Source: Sipunculus nudus
Taxonomy: Eukaryota; Annelida; Sipuncula; Golfingiida; Sipunculidae
Reading direction: 5' to 3'
Assembly: GCA_026874595.1 (NCBI GenBank)
Contig: CM049313.1
Span: forward strand, 39,586,659-39,650,658
Length of the DNA: 64,000 nucleotides
Below the pieces are notes generated by a model. It saw only the letters and a list, made by a program, of their open reading frames with translations. It made no database searches and had not been told where the DNA came from. A program made the translations under genes and the position numbers. Below are positions 36,860 to 49,293 of the stretch, piece by piece. Every line of letters starts with the position of its first letter. Position 1 is the first letter of the stretch.

Positions 36860-38787
36860 TAGCTCAGCTGACTATAAGTCATCTGAGCTATAGTCGTGGT
36901 CCATTGTCCGTCGTCCGTCCGTCTGTCCGTCCGTCCGTCCGTCCGTCCGTCCGTCCGTCCGTCCGTAGATGTGGCACGTTTTGAAACCGTAAGACCTAGG
37001 AATCCAAAATTCAGCATAATGTTAGATGTCCCCAAGATCTCCTACCAAGCCGAAAACTGGGTCTTTGCGACTTCGTTCCTTTGAGAAATTAAGGAAAAAC
37101 CTCAATTTTTTATTAAAATCCTATTTTCACACTTCAGGACTGCCTAATATCAAAACCACTCATCTGTTTTTCCTCATATTTACCATAAATATTCTTCTAT
37201 ATAGTTCCTATGTACATGCCAGAAATTAAGTCTGTTAAGTATAAATTCTTTAAGTTATGGGCCCAAACATAATGGACTTTGTAAAAAATCAGGAAAAATA
37301 TTTACTCACTTAACATGAAAAATTTTGAAACTAGAGTCTGTTTTCCCAAGTATATAACTATGTTTAATTAAGATTCAATTGTTTACCCAAAATTAGATCT
37401 GAATTTTGTAAATTTTTTAAGTAATTAGCATAAAAATAAAATCAGTACCTTAAATTTTGCCCAACTTTGACCATGGCACGTTTTTTTCCTGTAAGTACCA
37501 TTGATTTAATTTTCACAGCATGTAAACATAAATATTTAATTTGTTTAAATCTGAAATTTGGAAGTAAAAGCTTGAAAATTAAGCTAGTTATTGATTTTTT
37601 TCTTGAGGCTCTATTGTAGTCATTTGCTTTGTTTACAGATTACAGGTGCAGGGTCCCACTCCAGGTCACTGGAAGTCAGCTATGCCAGGGTTTCTGATTT
37701 GTTACAGTCACTGGGGGAGATCCCCTGCTGTGACAAGTGTACAGTTATTCTCATATCACCACCCCAATGACCCCCCCCCCCCCCCGCAAACACAACCCAC
37801 CAAGTGTTATGCAGTATTTTTATTGTTTTCACTGTATCTCCTTAATTGTAATGCTGCTTCCACTCTGATATGCAAAAACTTTCCTTGAAAAAGTAATTCA
37901 AGGTGTAATCCAGAAGATGCAATGTTGTTTAATGTAGCATTTTTAAAGAAATCATTTTTCTTTTAAATGATTTTACCAATCATAATGGAACCCATCAGTA
38001 TGCTTAAATTATGATAAAATATGAAGCACATTATGGATAAATAAAGACACAATTAAAAATTGTAAAATCTAAATCAAGTATTTTTTTTAGATATTTATTG
38101 TTTTGCAGATTTAAAAGATATATTTTTGTGGTAAAAAATAAATAAACATTTGTATGCATGATGTGGTGTTATCTGACAAGATTGAGATTTATGATGATGC
38201 AATTGAGAATTATGAATCAACTTTTATATTCAGATATATATGTTATATTGAAAATTTATAGAAATATAAACTTAAATTAAAAAAAAAATTGATGTGATAA
38301 AAAAATGAGGATTTATTACAAACATTTGTTCATTATTTTCCTGCATCAGCAGAATTTGAGATCAGGCTTTGTTTGCCATGTTTTTTTGTTGTTAATTAGT
38401 TATATTTCAACTGTATACATTTCATAAAAAAAAACATATATTTAATAATATATATTATACAAAAAAAAAGATTTGATTGAACAAATGTGTAAACTACTGA
38501 AATGTCAACAGTTAATCGAAAAGCCAACTAATGATAATGGTAATTGTACAGATCATTTGTTCACAAACTGCTCACATGCTTCAGTTTCAACATTAGGAAA
38601 CACATGGTCAGGTCACAAAATATTATTTGCAACAATTTCTTGCTCATCAATACAAACCAATCATATAAACCAACCATGGCCTTTATTACCTCTTCCTCTT
38701 ACACTTAATCTCCATTTGATATTATTTTAGATTTTTACCTTCAAGGTTAACTTCAGCTGAGCACAGTGACCCATAGGTCCCTTGTTA
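36860..38787 (+). mobile_element. HINE-like element B, nested in A
   Basis: Starts AGCTCAGCTGACTATAAG directly after a T run (TAGCATTTTT), followed by a (GTCC)n microsatellite (36905-36964). It ends CAGCTGAGCACAG, GACCCATAGGTC (38768-38779), CCTTGTT. AGCTCAGCTGA at the 5' end is the inverted repeat of TCAGCTGAGC near the 3' end. The element is about 1.93 kb and non-autonomous, and retains an endonuclease remnant (38473-38730) just before its 3' end. Confidence 0.7.
38473..38730 (+). pseudogene. endonuclease-like remnant of a Helentron protein
   Basis: An ORF without functional context translates to KCQQLIEKPTNDNG, CTDHLFTN and NTWSGHKILFATIS. This follows the C-terminal pattern of AP-type (exo)endonuclease domains in which ...KPT...LDHIYTN...SDHxxI is typical; here the usual SDH has become SGH. 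Its place just upstream of the element B 3' end matches where Helentrons keep their endonuclease domain. Truncated and inactive. Confidence 0.55.
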
Positions 38788-39734
38788 TGAAATTATTTCC
38801 TTTTAAATTTAAATAATTAAACAAAATATAATGTAACCCATCAGTAGGCATAATTTCATAATATATGAAACAAATCATGGATAAATAAAGGTGCAATTTA
38901 AAATTGTGAATTCTGGAGTGTTATTTTCATATATTTATTGCTTTGCAAATTTAAAAAATATATTTTATAAAAAAAATATATCTGTGTGCATAATGTGATG
39001 TTACCTGACTAAATAAAGTATAAAAGTTGATGCAATTTAGATTTTTGAATTAATTAAAATATTCAGATATTTATGATATACTGTAAATATATAGTAAAAT
39101 TATAAACGTAAAAAAAATGACTTAACAAAAGAAAAAATAGGATCTAATGCAAATGTTTGTTCATTATTTTCCTGTCTCAGGAGAATGGAAAGTTATTTGC
39201 TTTGTTTTCCATCTCTCTGCCTGTTTTTAAATATTTAAAAATAATTTCATTTAAATATATTTTTATCCTCTACATATATGCAGAGGTGCGGTAACTCCCA
39301 CCAGTCCCTGTAAGCACCATTGAATTTAATCCTGTATTCTATATTTATATCCAAAGGTGTTGTTACTCTCCCCCACAGTCATTGAGCCCTAGTTCCTGAA
39401 CACTGAGGGTAGTATTTTTATTGCAACTTCAAAAAATCTATGGTGATGCAGTTATAACTGTTACAATCAGCTGAGTGCCATGACCCATAGGTCCATTGTT
39501 TTTGTGTACAAGAGACTGGGACAGAAAATTAAATGGTTAGAACTATAAAGTGCTATTGAATTAATCCCTGCATGAACAGTGCAGGGTAGCAAAAACCTTG
39601 AAAATTTGTCTTTTTTATTTTATATTTCAGTTCTTAAAAAGACATGTTCATTTGAAAATATTCAAAAGTTATGAACATATCATGAAATTCAAGAATGTCT
39701 AAAATTTTTAGAATGTCTAAATTTTTATTCACCA

Positions 39735-40130
39735 GTGACAGTATAATTATCCCCTGCCTCAGGGGAGCGAGGGATATAGTGATCAGCTCTGTCCATCCAT
39801 CTGTCTGTCTAGCTGCCATCTGTCTGTCAGTCCGTAAACAAATTTATGCGATGCAATATCTCAAACAGTTTTACTTGGATCTACTTCAAATTGTGGTAGG
39901 TGCATCTTATGGGTCTCAAGAGCTGATAAGTTTTTGGCCACACTTGAATGATTTTTGGATTTTTTTTATGAATCTTTTAATGCAAAATTTTAACATTTCA
40001 TATGCAATGCAACATCTTGAAAAGTTTAACTCAGATCTACTTTAAAATGTAGTAGCAGGTGCATCATATTTGTCTTACGAACTGATTAGGTTTTGGTCAC
40101 ACGATGAATGATTTTCAGAGGGACACAATA
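39735..40130 (+). repeat. interspersed repeat with TCTGTCTGTC run
   Basis: Head ATTATCCCCTGCCTCAGGGG and GGGATATAGTGATC, then a CCATCTGTCTG run (39795-39835). The body has two related halves: GCGATGCAATATCTC ... GATCTACTT (from 39848) and TATGCAATGCAACATCTTG ... GATCTACTT (from 40000). Possibly related to 1735-1945. Confidence 0.45.
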
Positions 40131-41281
40131 TGTGTCAGTTCCCTGACTGTCCTTAATACAAAGGTTTTACTGTATATCATTATTTTGCATTTACACATAT
40201 TATTTTAAAAGGCTTAATCTGGAACCCAGATTCTGCATTAAAAAAAAATGGTTCCTGCATATTCAAATATGGTCCCTTATTATTAGTGGTTTTCATATAT
40301 TTCATATGGAGAAATGATAGTGAATACTTAAAAAATGTTATGATATAGAATCCTCTCAATGAATGTTAAAATGTAAACTAAAAATTCAGGTATTGGGATA
40401 TGAGCAAATTTTGCAGAATTAATTACGCATAGAAAGTTCTTTTAGGTTGTGTACATTAGCTCACAGCATGTTTCTTTCATATTGTTGAAATCATGAAAAT
40501 AATTACAATTTTCATGCATTGATTATGGCACATCATTTAAACGTGTGACAGGTGCCCTGTAAAGTTCATTTCAGCCCGCTTATGGACTTGCTTCTTATAT
40601 CTCAGCAGGACTCTGTTATTGACACAGCCACGTTCGCTGCTACACATTGACGCCTGATCGATTCTTTGTTGACTGTACACAGGTACTGACTGTGTGACGG
40701 GACTCCCTTCCCTCCCACTGTGTTTGTAAAGGCAGGTATTCTTATTGTAACGATCACAATATATTTATCCCAGCAGGGGAAAAGAATAGATTTTCCGTGA
40801 CTGCGGTGTCTTATATTGCCTGATCCAATGCCAGGGAATGGAAACATTGTCATAGGACCACTGTTGCACTTTGCTCGCTGCATGGTTACAGAAATTGTTT
40901 TAGTCTTGTTATATTTAGTGTATATATATCATTGCAATTACTTTATCACAGGTAATTTTTAATCTTTAAAATGCTCTTAATATTTAATAATTCTCAAGTA
41001 ATATTATGTTTTCCTTGTATGAAAGAATATGGTTTGATTATTATTCTGGGAAGAACAAAAACCTTAGAGAATTAAATAAGTCATATCAACTAGTTTAAAA
41101 ATTAAGCATAAAGAATCTTTTTTTTTTCTGGTGAAATTTAAATGATTTTAATACTTGGGTTTATTACAAATACTTTTAAGAAGAGAAAGTTTTTCTCACT
41201 TGTACAGCATTTTCTTAACTATTGCTAATATAATAGCAGCAGGATGCTGATTTTACTGGCTTCTGTTGTCTAGGGGTCGAG
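40131..41281. other. intergenic, nothing recognised
   Basis: A GC-richer patch at 40590-40880 stands out from the AT-rich surroundings, but I see no exon signals I trust. Confidence 0.45.
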
Positions 41282-41341
41282 CACATGACTTGCTGGGAGG
41301 TCACATGACTTGCTGGGAGGTCACATGACTTGCTGGGAGGT
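41282..41341. repeat. three perfect 20-bp tandem copies
   Basis: The unit CACATGACTTGCTGGGAGGT is repeated three times without a mismatch, followed by a partial CATGACT. Confidence 0.95.
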
Positions 41342-42344
41342 CATGACTGAATCTAAGCTGAGGAGTGGTTAGAGTTCTCAAGGTCGATCCCCGTCCACTC
41401 TGCAGGCTTAATGGTGAGGCTGTGCCCTACAGCTGTTTTTCAGTTTGCAAATGAGTGCATGTTGGGGTTATTTGGTGTTATAACCCAGAAATGGGGATGA
41501 TTATACACCTATAAATATTTTACACGAAGCCAGGTTGTAGCCAAGGTAATTTGTGCTACTACCCTCACATAGTCCTAAACTGAAATGGAATTCTGCAGAT
41601 CTGCCTACTAAGTTTTTAAGCAAGCATTAAAAAACTGGAGATATCTGGATATCTGGCACAGAACACTGCAGAACTACCACAAATATTTTTTTACATTCAC
41701 CTAAAATGCTGGCAAATTATGTGAATATGACACATACTGCATAACATTTTATTGACCTATAAATACAAATTCTTTCAGGATATCAAATTACATTCTGTAT
41801 AAGCACCAAATACACAATATGAATATAATATTATGCAGATGAAATAAATAATCTCTGCATCAGCTGATGGTCAGTGTTGTGGTATACAGTTCAGTGTTAA
41901 CAAACATCATATGCTGTGTTAGTGTATAGGGGTAACATGTAATAGGTAGTACAGGGTATGTTTAGGTTCATGCCCCTGTCTCAGCTTATGTGCCAAATCT
42001 GTCATATAATATAAACCGTGAATACACTGTCTGAGGAACAGGTGTGACAGACCAGGATGTTATTAATAAATGAAAGCCTGTCATCTGATTAACTACAATG
42101 GTGAGGGTTGTTAGATTACTGTAACATTGTGACAGGGGTGTGAATTACATTGAAAAACAGTTATCAACAGGTACAGCTTGTGTAATCAGCTGACAGTCTG
42201 TATTAATGGTTGATATGTAAACCACTCTGTTTAACCTCCTGAGGGACAAGTGTTGTACATTAAGGTCTGGCCTGTACGTCACCAGTGTGAAGTCTTTTTG
42301 ATTTAAACAAAGTTACATATCTCACTAAATTAAAGACAAAGAAG

Positions 42345-42910
42345 TCTCCATCTATCACCAAATCTCACTAAACCTTATATTAAGACAAGCACCTCAATAT
42401 CTCACCAAGTCTTACCACCTCAGTGTGAGACATCAACACATCCATGTCTCACCAAGTCTCAATACACCTTAGTGTGAGACAAAAACATCCATGTCTCACT
42501 ACACTTCTTGTGTGACAGAGACACAGCCATGTCTCACCAACTCTCATGACATCTCAGTAAGAGAGTGAGACACATCCATGTCTCACCAAGTCTCACCACC
42601 TCAGTGTGAGATAAAAACACATCAATGTCTCACCAAGTCTCACTTCACCTCAGCATGAGACTGAGACACATCCATGTCTCACCAAGACCCACTTCATATC
42701 AGAGTGAGACAGAGACACATCCATATCTCACCAAGTCTCACTACACCTCAGTGTCAGATACAGACACATCCATGTCTCACCAACTCTCACTATACCTTAT
42801 TGTGATAAGAGACACATCCATGTCTCACCAAGTCTCACTACACTTCAGTGTGAGATATAAACACTTTCATGTCTAACCAAGACCCACTACTCCTCAGTTT
42901 GAGACAGATA
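42345..42910. repeat. degenerate ~60-bp minisatellite (CTCACCAAGTCTCAC)
   Basis: Around nine diverged copies built from CATCCATGTCTCACCAAGTC, TCACTACACCTCAGTGTGAG and ACAGAGACACA. The ORF through it (42625-42876) is a product of the repeat. Confidence 0.85.
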
Positions 42911-45082
42911 TCTCCATATTTGAGCTACTACTCCAATTTCACATATTTTTATTCAAAATGTTCATTCTGATAGTTTTAAGGATTAATGTGTCATGGCCCA
43001 GGATAAACATCACATGTTCACAAGCAGTGGCCCCATCATATTATCCCCTTTGTTATAATGTGTATTACACATATTTATATACCACCGGTGATGTGCGTGC
43101 CCATCATTATATTAAATTTCAATATAGTTTTCAAGTAGAACCCTTTCTGAAGAACATAGAAATTTTAATCTGGGTGAATTCAGTTTCAAAAAGGAACGTT
43201 TTGTGTTATATAGGGTAGTAGTGATCCCTCTGGGGTTGGTATACTTTTGTTGTGTTTTGGGGGTGTTCTCTGCAGGAAGATTAATGTTTATGTGTGTGTA
43301 CAAACAGGACCTGTTCAGCTTATTCACAACAGTAGCTCCTGGTGTTTATAGGTACTGGGTGTAACCAGCGTGATCAGACTTGCCCGGGGGCACATGTTAC
43401 ATACCTGTCAGAATCAGCGTGGACTGTGTCCATTCAGGGTCACCAAGAAGGACCCAGCACACCTCATTACGTCTGTTATTGGTGTTGTTATACAGGTGTT
43501 TACACCTGATCCCAGGTCCGTGAGACCATTGCTCACTTGATTGATTTGTGAACGACTTACGCATGAGGATTTAATTTACGTTATTTCCATCTAATTAATT
43601 TTGATCACTTTATCTCTTGGGATGTTAACAGACAAAGGAACTTGTGTGAGTACTTCTGTTTATCATATTTATTAATTATCAAAAGAAATTATGTATTTAT
43701 TTTGTAGGTAATTTTCCAGTGGTAGTTATTGTTATTGTTGTTACTATTATTATTATTATTATCATTATTTCATATATATATAGCTTGAATTACAGTATTG
43801 ACAATCAACAGTGTTTTACATAAAACAGAATACACAAAAATTGATCATTTAAAATATAATTCACACAGGTTAAAAGCATTTTTAACATAAAAATTTTAAG
43901 GTAGCCTTTAAAAGAATTGACACCATATGGTGATGTTTGGCAGTATAAATGTCCACTGTTCCATAATCATTGTGCTTGAATAGACTAAAGATGTTGTTCA
44001 TTTTTTTTCCTAATAAAAATACCTGCAGAGTCAGGTTGTCTGGTACTTATTCAAGTATTAATAATTTAAAGATAAATTTTGTGTGTATAGATCCTGTGCT
44101 CTGTAAGATACAAGATTTATTGTAAACAAATACTGGGATTTGCTTTTAGTTTGATTAAAGACATAGTGAAATATAGTATTAAAATAGTAACAAGCATAAA
44201 TATAATGTAATAATATTGTGAAGTGATAAGATTATCAGGATATAAATGAAATATTTTCAACCATATTTATAGAATATTTAAGACAGGGTTCCAATAAAAT
44301 TTTTATGATAATTATTTTGACCTATATATTATCTTGGATTCCTATCAGATTAAAAAAAATCAACAAATTCTGTTAATTATTTTCATGTATCTAAGCATTT
44401 AAACCACTGGATTGTTGCCTTTTAGCTTTTGATATGGAAACTGGCTGAAAAAATCATCCTGGAATTGTTTAAATTCATCTGGAAAAAGTCAAACGACCAG
44501 GGTCTGTTGTTTAATTTATAAATAAAATGCTGAGAACCCAGACCTGGATGAGGAAAATTCATGTCTGGATTTTTATTGAAAATCTTGTAGCATGGACTTA
44601 CATGGCACAAGGACTATTACCAATAGCTTTTGCTGAACAAAAACCACAAATGTACAAGCTTAAACTATTGATACAGATCAGATGTAATGTTAGGGTACAT
44701 ACATCACTGGCTGAGCAAGCAAGCTTATAGTGATTTACAGAGCCTGCCAGTTAATGTGGTAATGCTGTAACAGTATCACATTTGGTAATGTTTGATATGT
44801 AACCACCCAAGACCGTAAATATCCCATTAAGAGGGCCATGCTTTGGAGAACCCTGTGAAGTTTACAAATGGGAAATTAATGAAGTGTTTTATAAGTAGAA
44901 AATCTAATCAACCTACTCATGGTGTGATTAAGAAGCTTTGTAGCATTAACCCAGCTAAGAGGTTTTAGCCATTACTTATAAGTGGTAGGTGATCTAAGGC
45001 TAACTACTACCAGACCAAAGGGGCCTAACAGAGATTTTACCTCAACCCTAGAAAAATTTTTATTGGAAGGACTTTTTGTTTT
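42911..45082. other. intergenic, (ATT)n at about 43745-43770
   Basis: No gene recognised. The block 43330-43640 is less AT-rich than its neighbours and might be regulatory or an untranslated exon, but has no decisive signal. Confidence 0.45.
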
Positions 45083-47307
45083 TAGCTCAGCTGACTGTAA
45101 GTCATCTGAGCTATAGGGATCACCTTTTGTCCGTCGTCCGGCCGTCCGGGGGTCTGTCCGTTAACAGAGCACAAATCGTAACCGCTAGAACTGGAATCTT
45201 CTTACTTGACATCCTGGGAGGTCTATGGAAATTCTCCTTGTAAACCTGAAATTAGGTCACTGTGACCTATATTCTTCGAGCTATGGGGTTCCTAAGTACC
45301 CCCCAGAATAATGGAAAATTTGATACAAAAGCTCAAGTATCTGAACAACTAATGCATTGATCATCATGATTTTTTGCATGGATATTGATCATGGAGTGTT
45401 TCATCAGTTTCTGCAGACTGGTGGCGCCACCTGTATTTTTTCGATTTTTACCAATATTTTTCTCTATTTTTGAGACCTCTTAAGATGCGGCCATCTGTTA
45501 ACAGGGCACAAATCGTAACGACTACACCTAGAATCTTCTCTCTTGACATGCAGGGAGGCCCATAAAAAGTCTCTTTGGAAACCTGAAATTAGGTGTCTGT
45601 AACCCATAACCTATGAGCTATGGGGCTCCGAAGTACCTCCCAGAATAATGGAAAATTTGATACAAAAGCTCAAGTATCTAAACAACTATTGCAGTGATCA
45701 CCATGATTCTTTGCATGGATATTGATCATGGAATATGTCATCAGTTTCTGCAGTATGGTGGCCCCACCCTTAATTTTTTAATTTTTACAAATATTTTTCT
45801 CTATTTTTGAGACCTCACAAGATGCGGTCAACTGTTAACATGGCACAAATCGTAACAACTGGACCTAGAATCTTCTCTCTTGACATGCTGAGAGGCCCAT
45901 GAAAAGTCTTCTTAAAAACTTGAAATTAGGTCTCTGTTACCCATAACCTCTGAGCTATGGGGCTCCGAAGTACCCCCCCAGAATAATGGAAAATTTGATA
46001 CAAAAGCTCAAGTATCTGACCAATTATTATATTGATCACCATGATTCTTTGCATGGATATTGATCATGAAATGTTTCATCAGTTTCTGCATTCTGGTGGC
46101 GCCACCTGTATTTTTTCAATTTTTAGCTCAGCTGACTGAAAGTTATCTGAGCTATAGGGATCACCTTTTGTCCGTCGTCCGTCTGGCCATCCAGGCGTCT
46201 GTCTGTTAACAGGGCACAAATCGTAACCGCTAGACCTGGAATCTTCTTACTTGACATCCTGGGAGGTCTATGGAAATTCTCCTTGTAAACCTGAAGTTAG
46301 GTCACTGTGACCTATATTCTTCGAGCTATGGGGTTCTGAAGTACCCCCAAGAATAATGCAAAATTTAATACAAAAGCTCAAGTATCTGAACAACTAATGC
46401 ATTAATCACCATGATTCTTTGCATGGATATTGATCATGGAGTGTTTCATCAATTTCTGGAGATTGGTGGCGCCAGCTATATTTTTTTATTTTTTACGATT
46501 TTTTTCTCTACTTTTGTGATATTTAAACATTTGGTCATCTGTAAACAGGGCACAAGTCATAATGACTGGACCGAGAATCTTCTGTCCTCACCTCCAGGGA
46601 AGCCAATAAAAGGTCTACATGGAAACCCGAAATAAGGTCCCTGTTACCCATATTCTGTGAGCTATGGGGCTCTGAAGTACCCCCCAGAATAAAGATTTGG
46701 TCATATATTAACAGGGCACAAATCATAATGACTGGACCTAGAATCTTCTTTCTTGACATGCAGGGAGGCCTTTGGAAAGTCTCTTTGGAAATCTGAAATT
46801 AGGTCTCTGTTACCCATATCCTTCATGCTATGGCTCCGAGAATAAAGATTTGGTCATCTGTTAACAGAGCATGAATTATAATGACTTGACCTAGAATCTC
46901 CTTTCTTGATATGCTGGGAGGCCCCTGAAAAGTCTCCTTGTGCACCTGAAATTACATCTCTGTTACCCATATCCTTCATCCTATGCGGCTTTGAAATACC
47001 CCCCAGAATAAACATTTGGTCATCTGTTAACAGGGCACAAATCATAAAAACTGGACCTAGAATTTTATTTTTTGACATGCTGGGAGACCCCTGAAAAGTC
47101 ATCTTGTAAACCTTGAAAATAGGTGTCTGTTACCCATATCCTTCATGCTACAGAGCTCCATAGTACCCCAATGAATATTGGATGATTTTATACAAAAGGT
47201 CAAGTTTGGAAAAAGTATTTCATTCAAATTTGACATTCAGATGATAAAATTACTTTTGTCAATGTCTTCCTGGTCAGCTGAGCGTCATGACCCCTGGGTC
47301 ACTTGTT
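45083..47307 (+). mobile_element. pearl/HINE-like composite with tandem core units
   Basis: Head at 45083 (TAGCTCAGCTGACTGTAAG), and a second head at 46124 after a core ending in GGTGGCGCCACCTG. Core units begin with TGTTAACAGGGCACAAATCG-type sequence near 45155, 45495, 45835 and 46205 (about 340-bp spacing). Shorter ~165-bp units follow near 46700, 46858 and 47022. It ends CAGCTGAGCGTCAT, GACCCCTGGGTC (47289-47300), ACTTGTT. The 160-bp core units plus a (GTCC)-type tract recall bivalve pearl elements. No protein encoded. Confidence 0.7.
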
Positions 47308-47447
47308 GCTTTTGTTGTGGTTGATCCAATATGATATACTTTGCTTGCTATTCTGTGCCTCCTGTAAAATTGTTACATGGTAGGGCTAGCATTTGTGGAA
47401 CAGTGGACTTGTACCAGGATCAGAGGCAGTACACAGAATTTTACTAC

Positions 47448-48572
47448 TGTCACCAGAAATCGGTGACAATATGTACGGTGTTTTGTATCATAGTTTAACG
47501 AAGTCTGTTCTCTATTGTTATTGACGTGAAACGTCATCCTAAAGCGTTGACAGGTCTTGATTGTATATATATATATTGTGTATTCTTGTATGGAATCCCA
47601 TCGGCTATCAGCTGATTTATCCGTGTCACGCATCGTGTGTAATTATTTCTGGTATGTGGGTCGCCAAGGTGACGCTAACAGTCAAACTAGGTCACATATA
47701 TCCTTATATGGGACACTTGAGAAATGAGCCAATCAGAGAACCGGATCGCCGTATTGTGACGACGATTGTGACGTCAGAGTTCAGGGAGAGACGCTGGAAG
47801 CTGCCTTCAGTTGGGTCTTGAAGCTTGAGGTGGCAGCACGCACGCACGAACATTGAAACGCCAGGAACGGCATAGAAGCAAGCTTCTACATGAAGCAAGG
47901 ACCCAGCTCATAAGAACTCAGCCGTGCTGCCGACAGAGCTTCGTATTGGCGATAAAGTGAGAGAGCGTTTGTCACCTGCCGGCCTAGTTCAGCTTGACCT
48001 AGATACATAACCGCCGTAAGCCGTGAAACCGTTGCTACAAGAGCAAGGTCAAGGACTCTAAGCTCCTCATAATCAAAGAGCTCTATTGCATTCAAGTGAA
48101 CGTAAACATACCCGGGTCGCTGACAAGCAAGATCAGTTGAAGATCGCTAAACTCAGAAAGACTATATGCTGCTAACCATACGCTAGATTCTACACAAAAC
48201 AGTAACCAGAGATCTCTGAAGGAACTGGACTTTATTGGTTTTTATACAAACCACGGACTCAGTAAATATCCTGTATTTTTAATGTGAAGGACTGTCGTAT
48301 TGACACATCAACGCACACACACATCTACATCTTTGTAAGTATTGTCTTGAATTATATTGTGAATTTAACCTGATGTCTCATAGTTTCTATTGATCTGGGT
48401 GTATGATTGTCTGGTATTTTTATACACGTCCTTAAAAGAACCTGGAAATGTCACCTGTAATGACCAGGATCTAATTTCTTGATTAATGAAATCAAGTGGC
48501 GAGCGTTAACCCATCCTATTGTTTTATAGGATATATCCGTTGTAAAGTTATCACGTTAAGTTAGGGGTGACA
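47448..48572 (+). repeat. 5' LTR
   Basis: 1,125 bp, TG...CA ends. Carries a TATA-like (TA)n at about 47564-47574, a consensus CArG box CCTTATATGG (47702-47711) and a full CRE palindrome TGACGTCA (47769-47776). These are plausible promoter elements for the retrotransposon. Confidence 0.95.
47702..47711 (+). promoter_or_regulatory. CArG (SRF-type) box in the LTR
   Basis: CCTTATATGG matches CC(A/T)6GG exactly, and the same sequence is kept in the 3' LTR (53262-53271). Functional use is inferred from consensus only. Confidence 0.4.
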
Positions 48573-48577
48573 TTGTA

Positions 48578-48593
48578 TGGCGAGCGTGCCAGG
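48578..48593 (+). promoter_or_regulatory. primer binding site
   Basis: TGGCGAGCGTGCCAGG lies five bases after the 5' LTR. It starts with the TGG expected to pair with a tRNA 3' CCA end. Which tRNA was not determined. Confidence 0.6.
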
Positions 48594-49293
48594 ATATAAT
48601 TAGCCTTAAAAAAAACTGGCTAATTACAGTAAGTTTCAGAAGTTTTGAACTGAGAAAACAGTACTGAAACCAGACATTCATATACTCAAACTAGAGTTGA
48701 TCTGAATTAATAATTGGAAATGACACCAAACTGATGTTATAGTGTATACTTGCTCAATGAAATTACCCCACTATTAGGAGTTAATATTTATTCAGTGAGA
48801 ATATTACCTGAAGCACAACATTGTTTCAGGATTAGCATATACTTGAAGATTTGGCTAGAACACATGCATGTTTTGTGAGTAATGCTAGTTCAGTGATACT
48901 TGAACATCATTACTGGTTTGATATAAACCCAGATTAGAGTGAAAATTTTTGATGTTGTTAGATACGCCCTGGTATAATTTTTTCTACACTAGTTTGTGAT
49001 TGGTCACGTGGTAGGGTCTCTTGACAGGTAAGTTTACCCCTCCCGATTGGCATGGTAATCATGGGTGCATGGTGTTTATTGATATCTTGATATCCATCCG
49101 TCCATCCGTCTGACCCTTCGTCCGACCTTCCGTCCGTCCGTCCGTATAAGTAGATTTTTGATGCGTAGAGCTACCGTAGTGTTATTGTACGGATACCGCC
49201 GGTTCGTTAGGTTGGCTTTAACAGTACGTATTTACGGATTTTTAAGAGCGGATATTACTAGATACTGGAATCTTACTAGGTTAGAGCGTTACC
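48594..49293 (+). other. retrotransposon leader
   Basis: Untranslated region between the primer site and gag. It includes a (GTCC)-type microsatellite (about 49095-49145) like those in the HINE and pearl-like elements, suggesting an older insertion captured in the leader. Confidence 0.55.

Larger units (their letters stand above)
35896..39500 (+). mobile_element. HINE-like (Helentron-type) element A, interrupted by element B
   Basis: The 5' part, 35896-36859, opens with TAGCCCAGCTGACTATAAG. The 3' part, 38788-39500, ends with CAGCTGAGTG, the near-palindrome GACCCATAGGTC (39482-39493) and ATTGTT. The 3' part aligns with the interior of element B (for example GGATAAATAAAG, TGTTCATTATTTTCCTG). 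B therefore sits inside A. It has no long TIR and no visible target duplication, but does have inverted subterminal motifs and a 3' hairpin, as in HINEs. Confidence 0.7.

Noticed and set aside
36896-37084. RPSVRPSVRPS repeat protein
   Set aside because: Translation of a (GTCC)n microsatellite inside a HINE element.
47561-48095. ORFs in the LTRs, repeated identically in both LTRs
   Set aside because: Short, cover regulatory LTR sequence and show no protein features; they are simply duplicated because the LTRs are.
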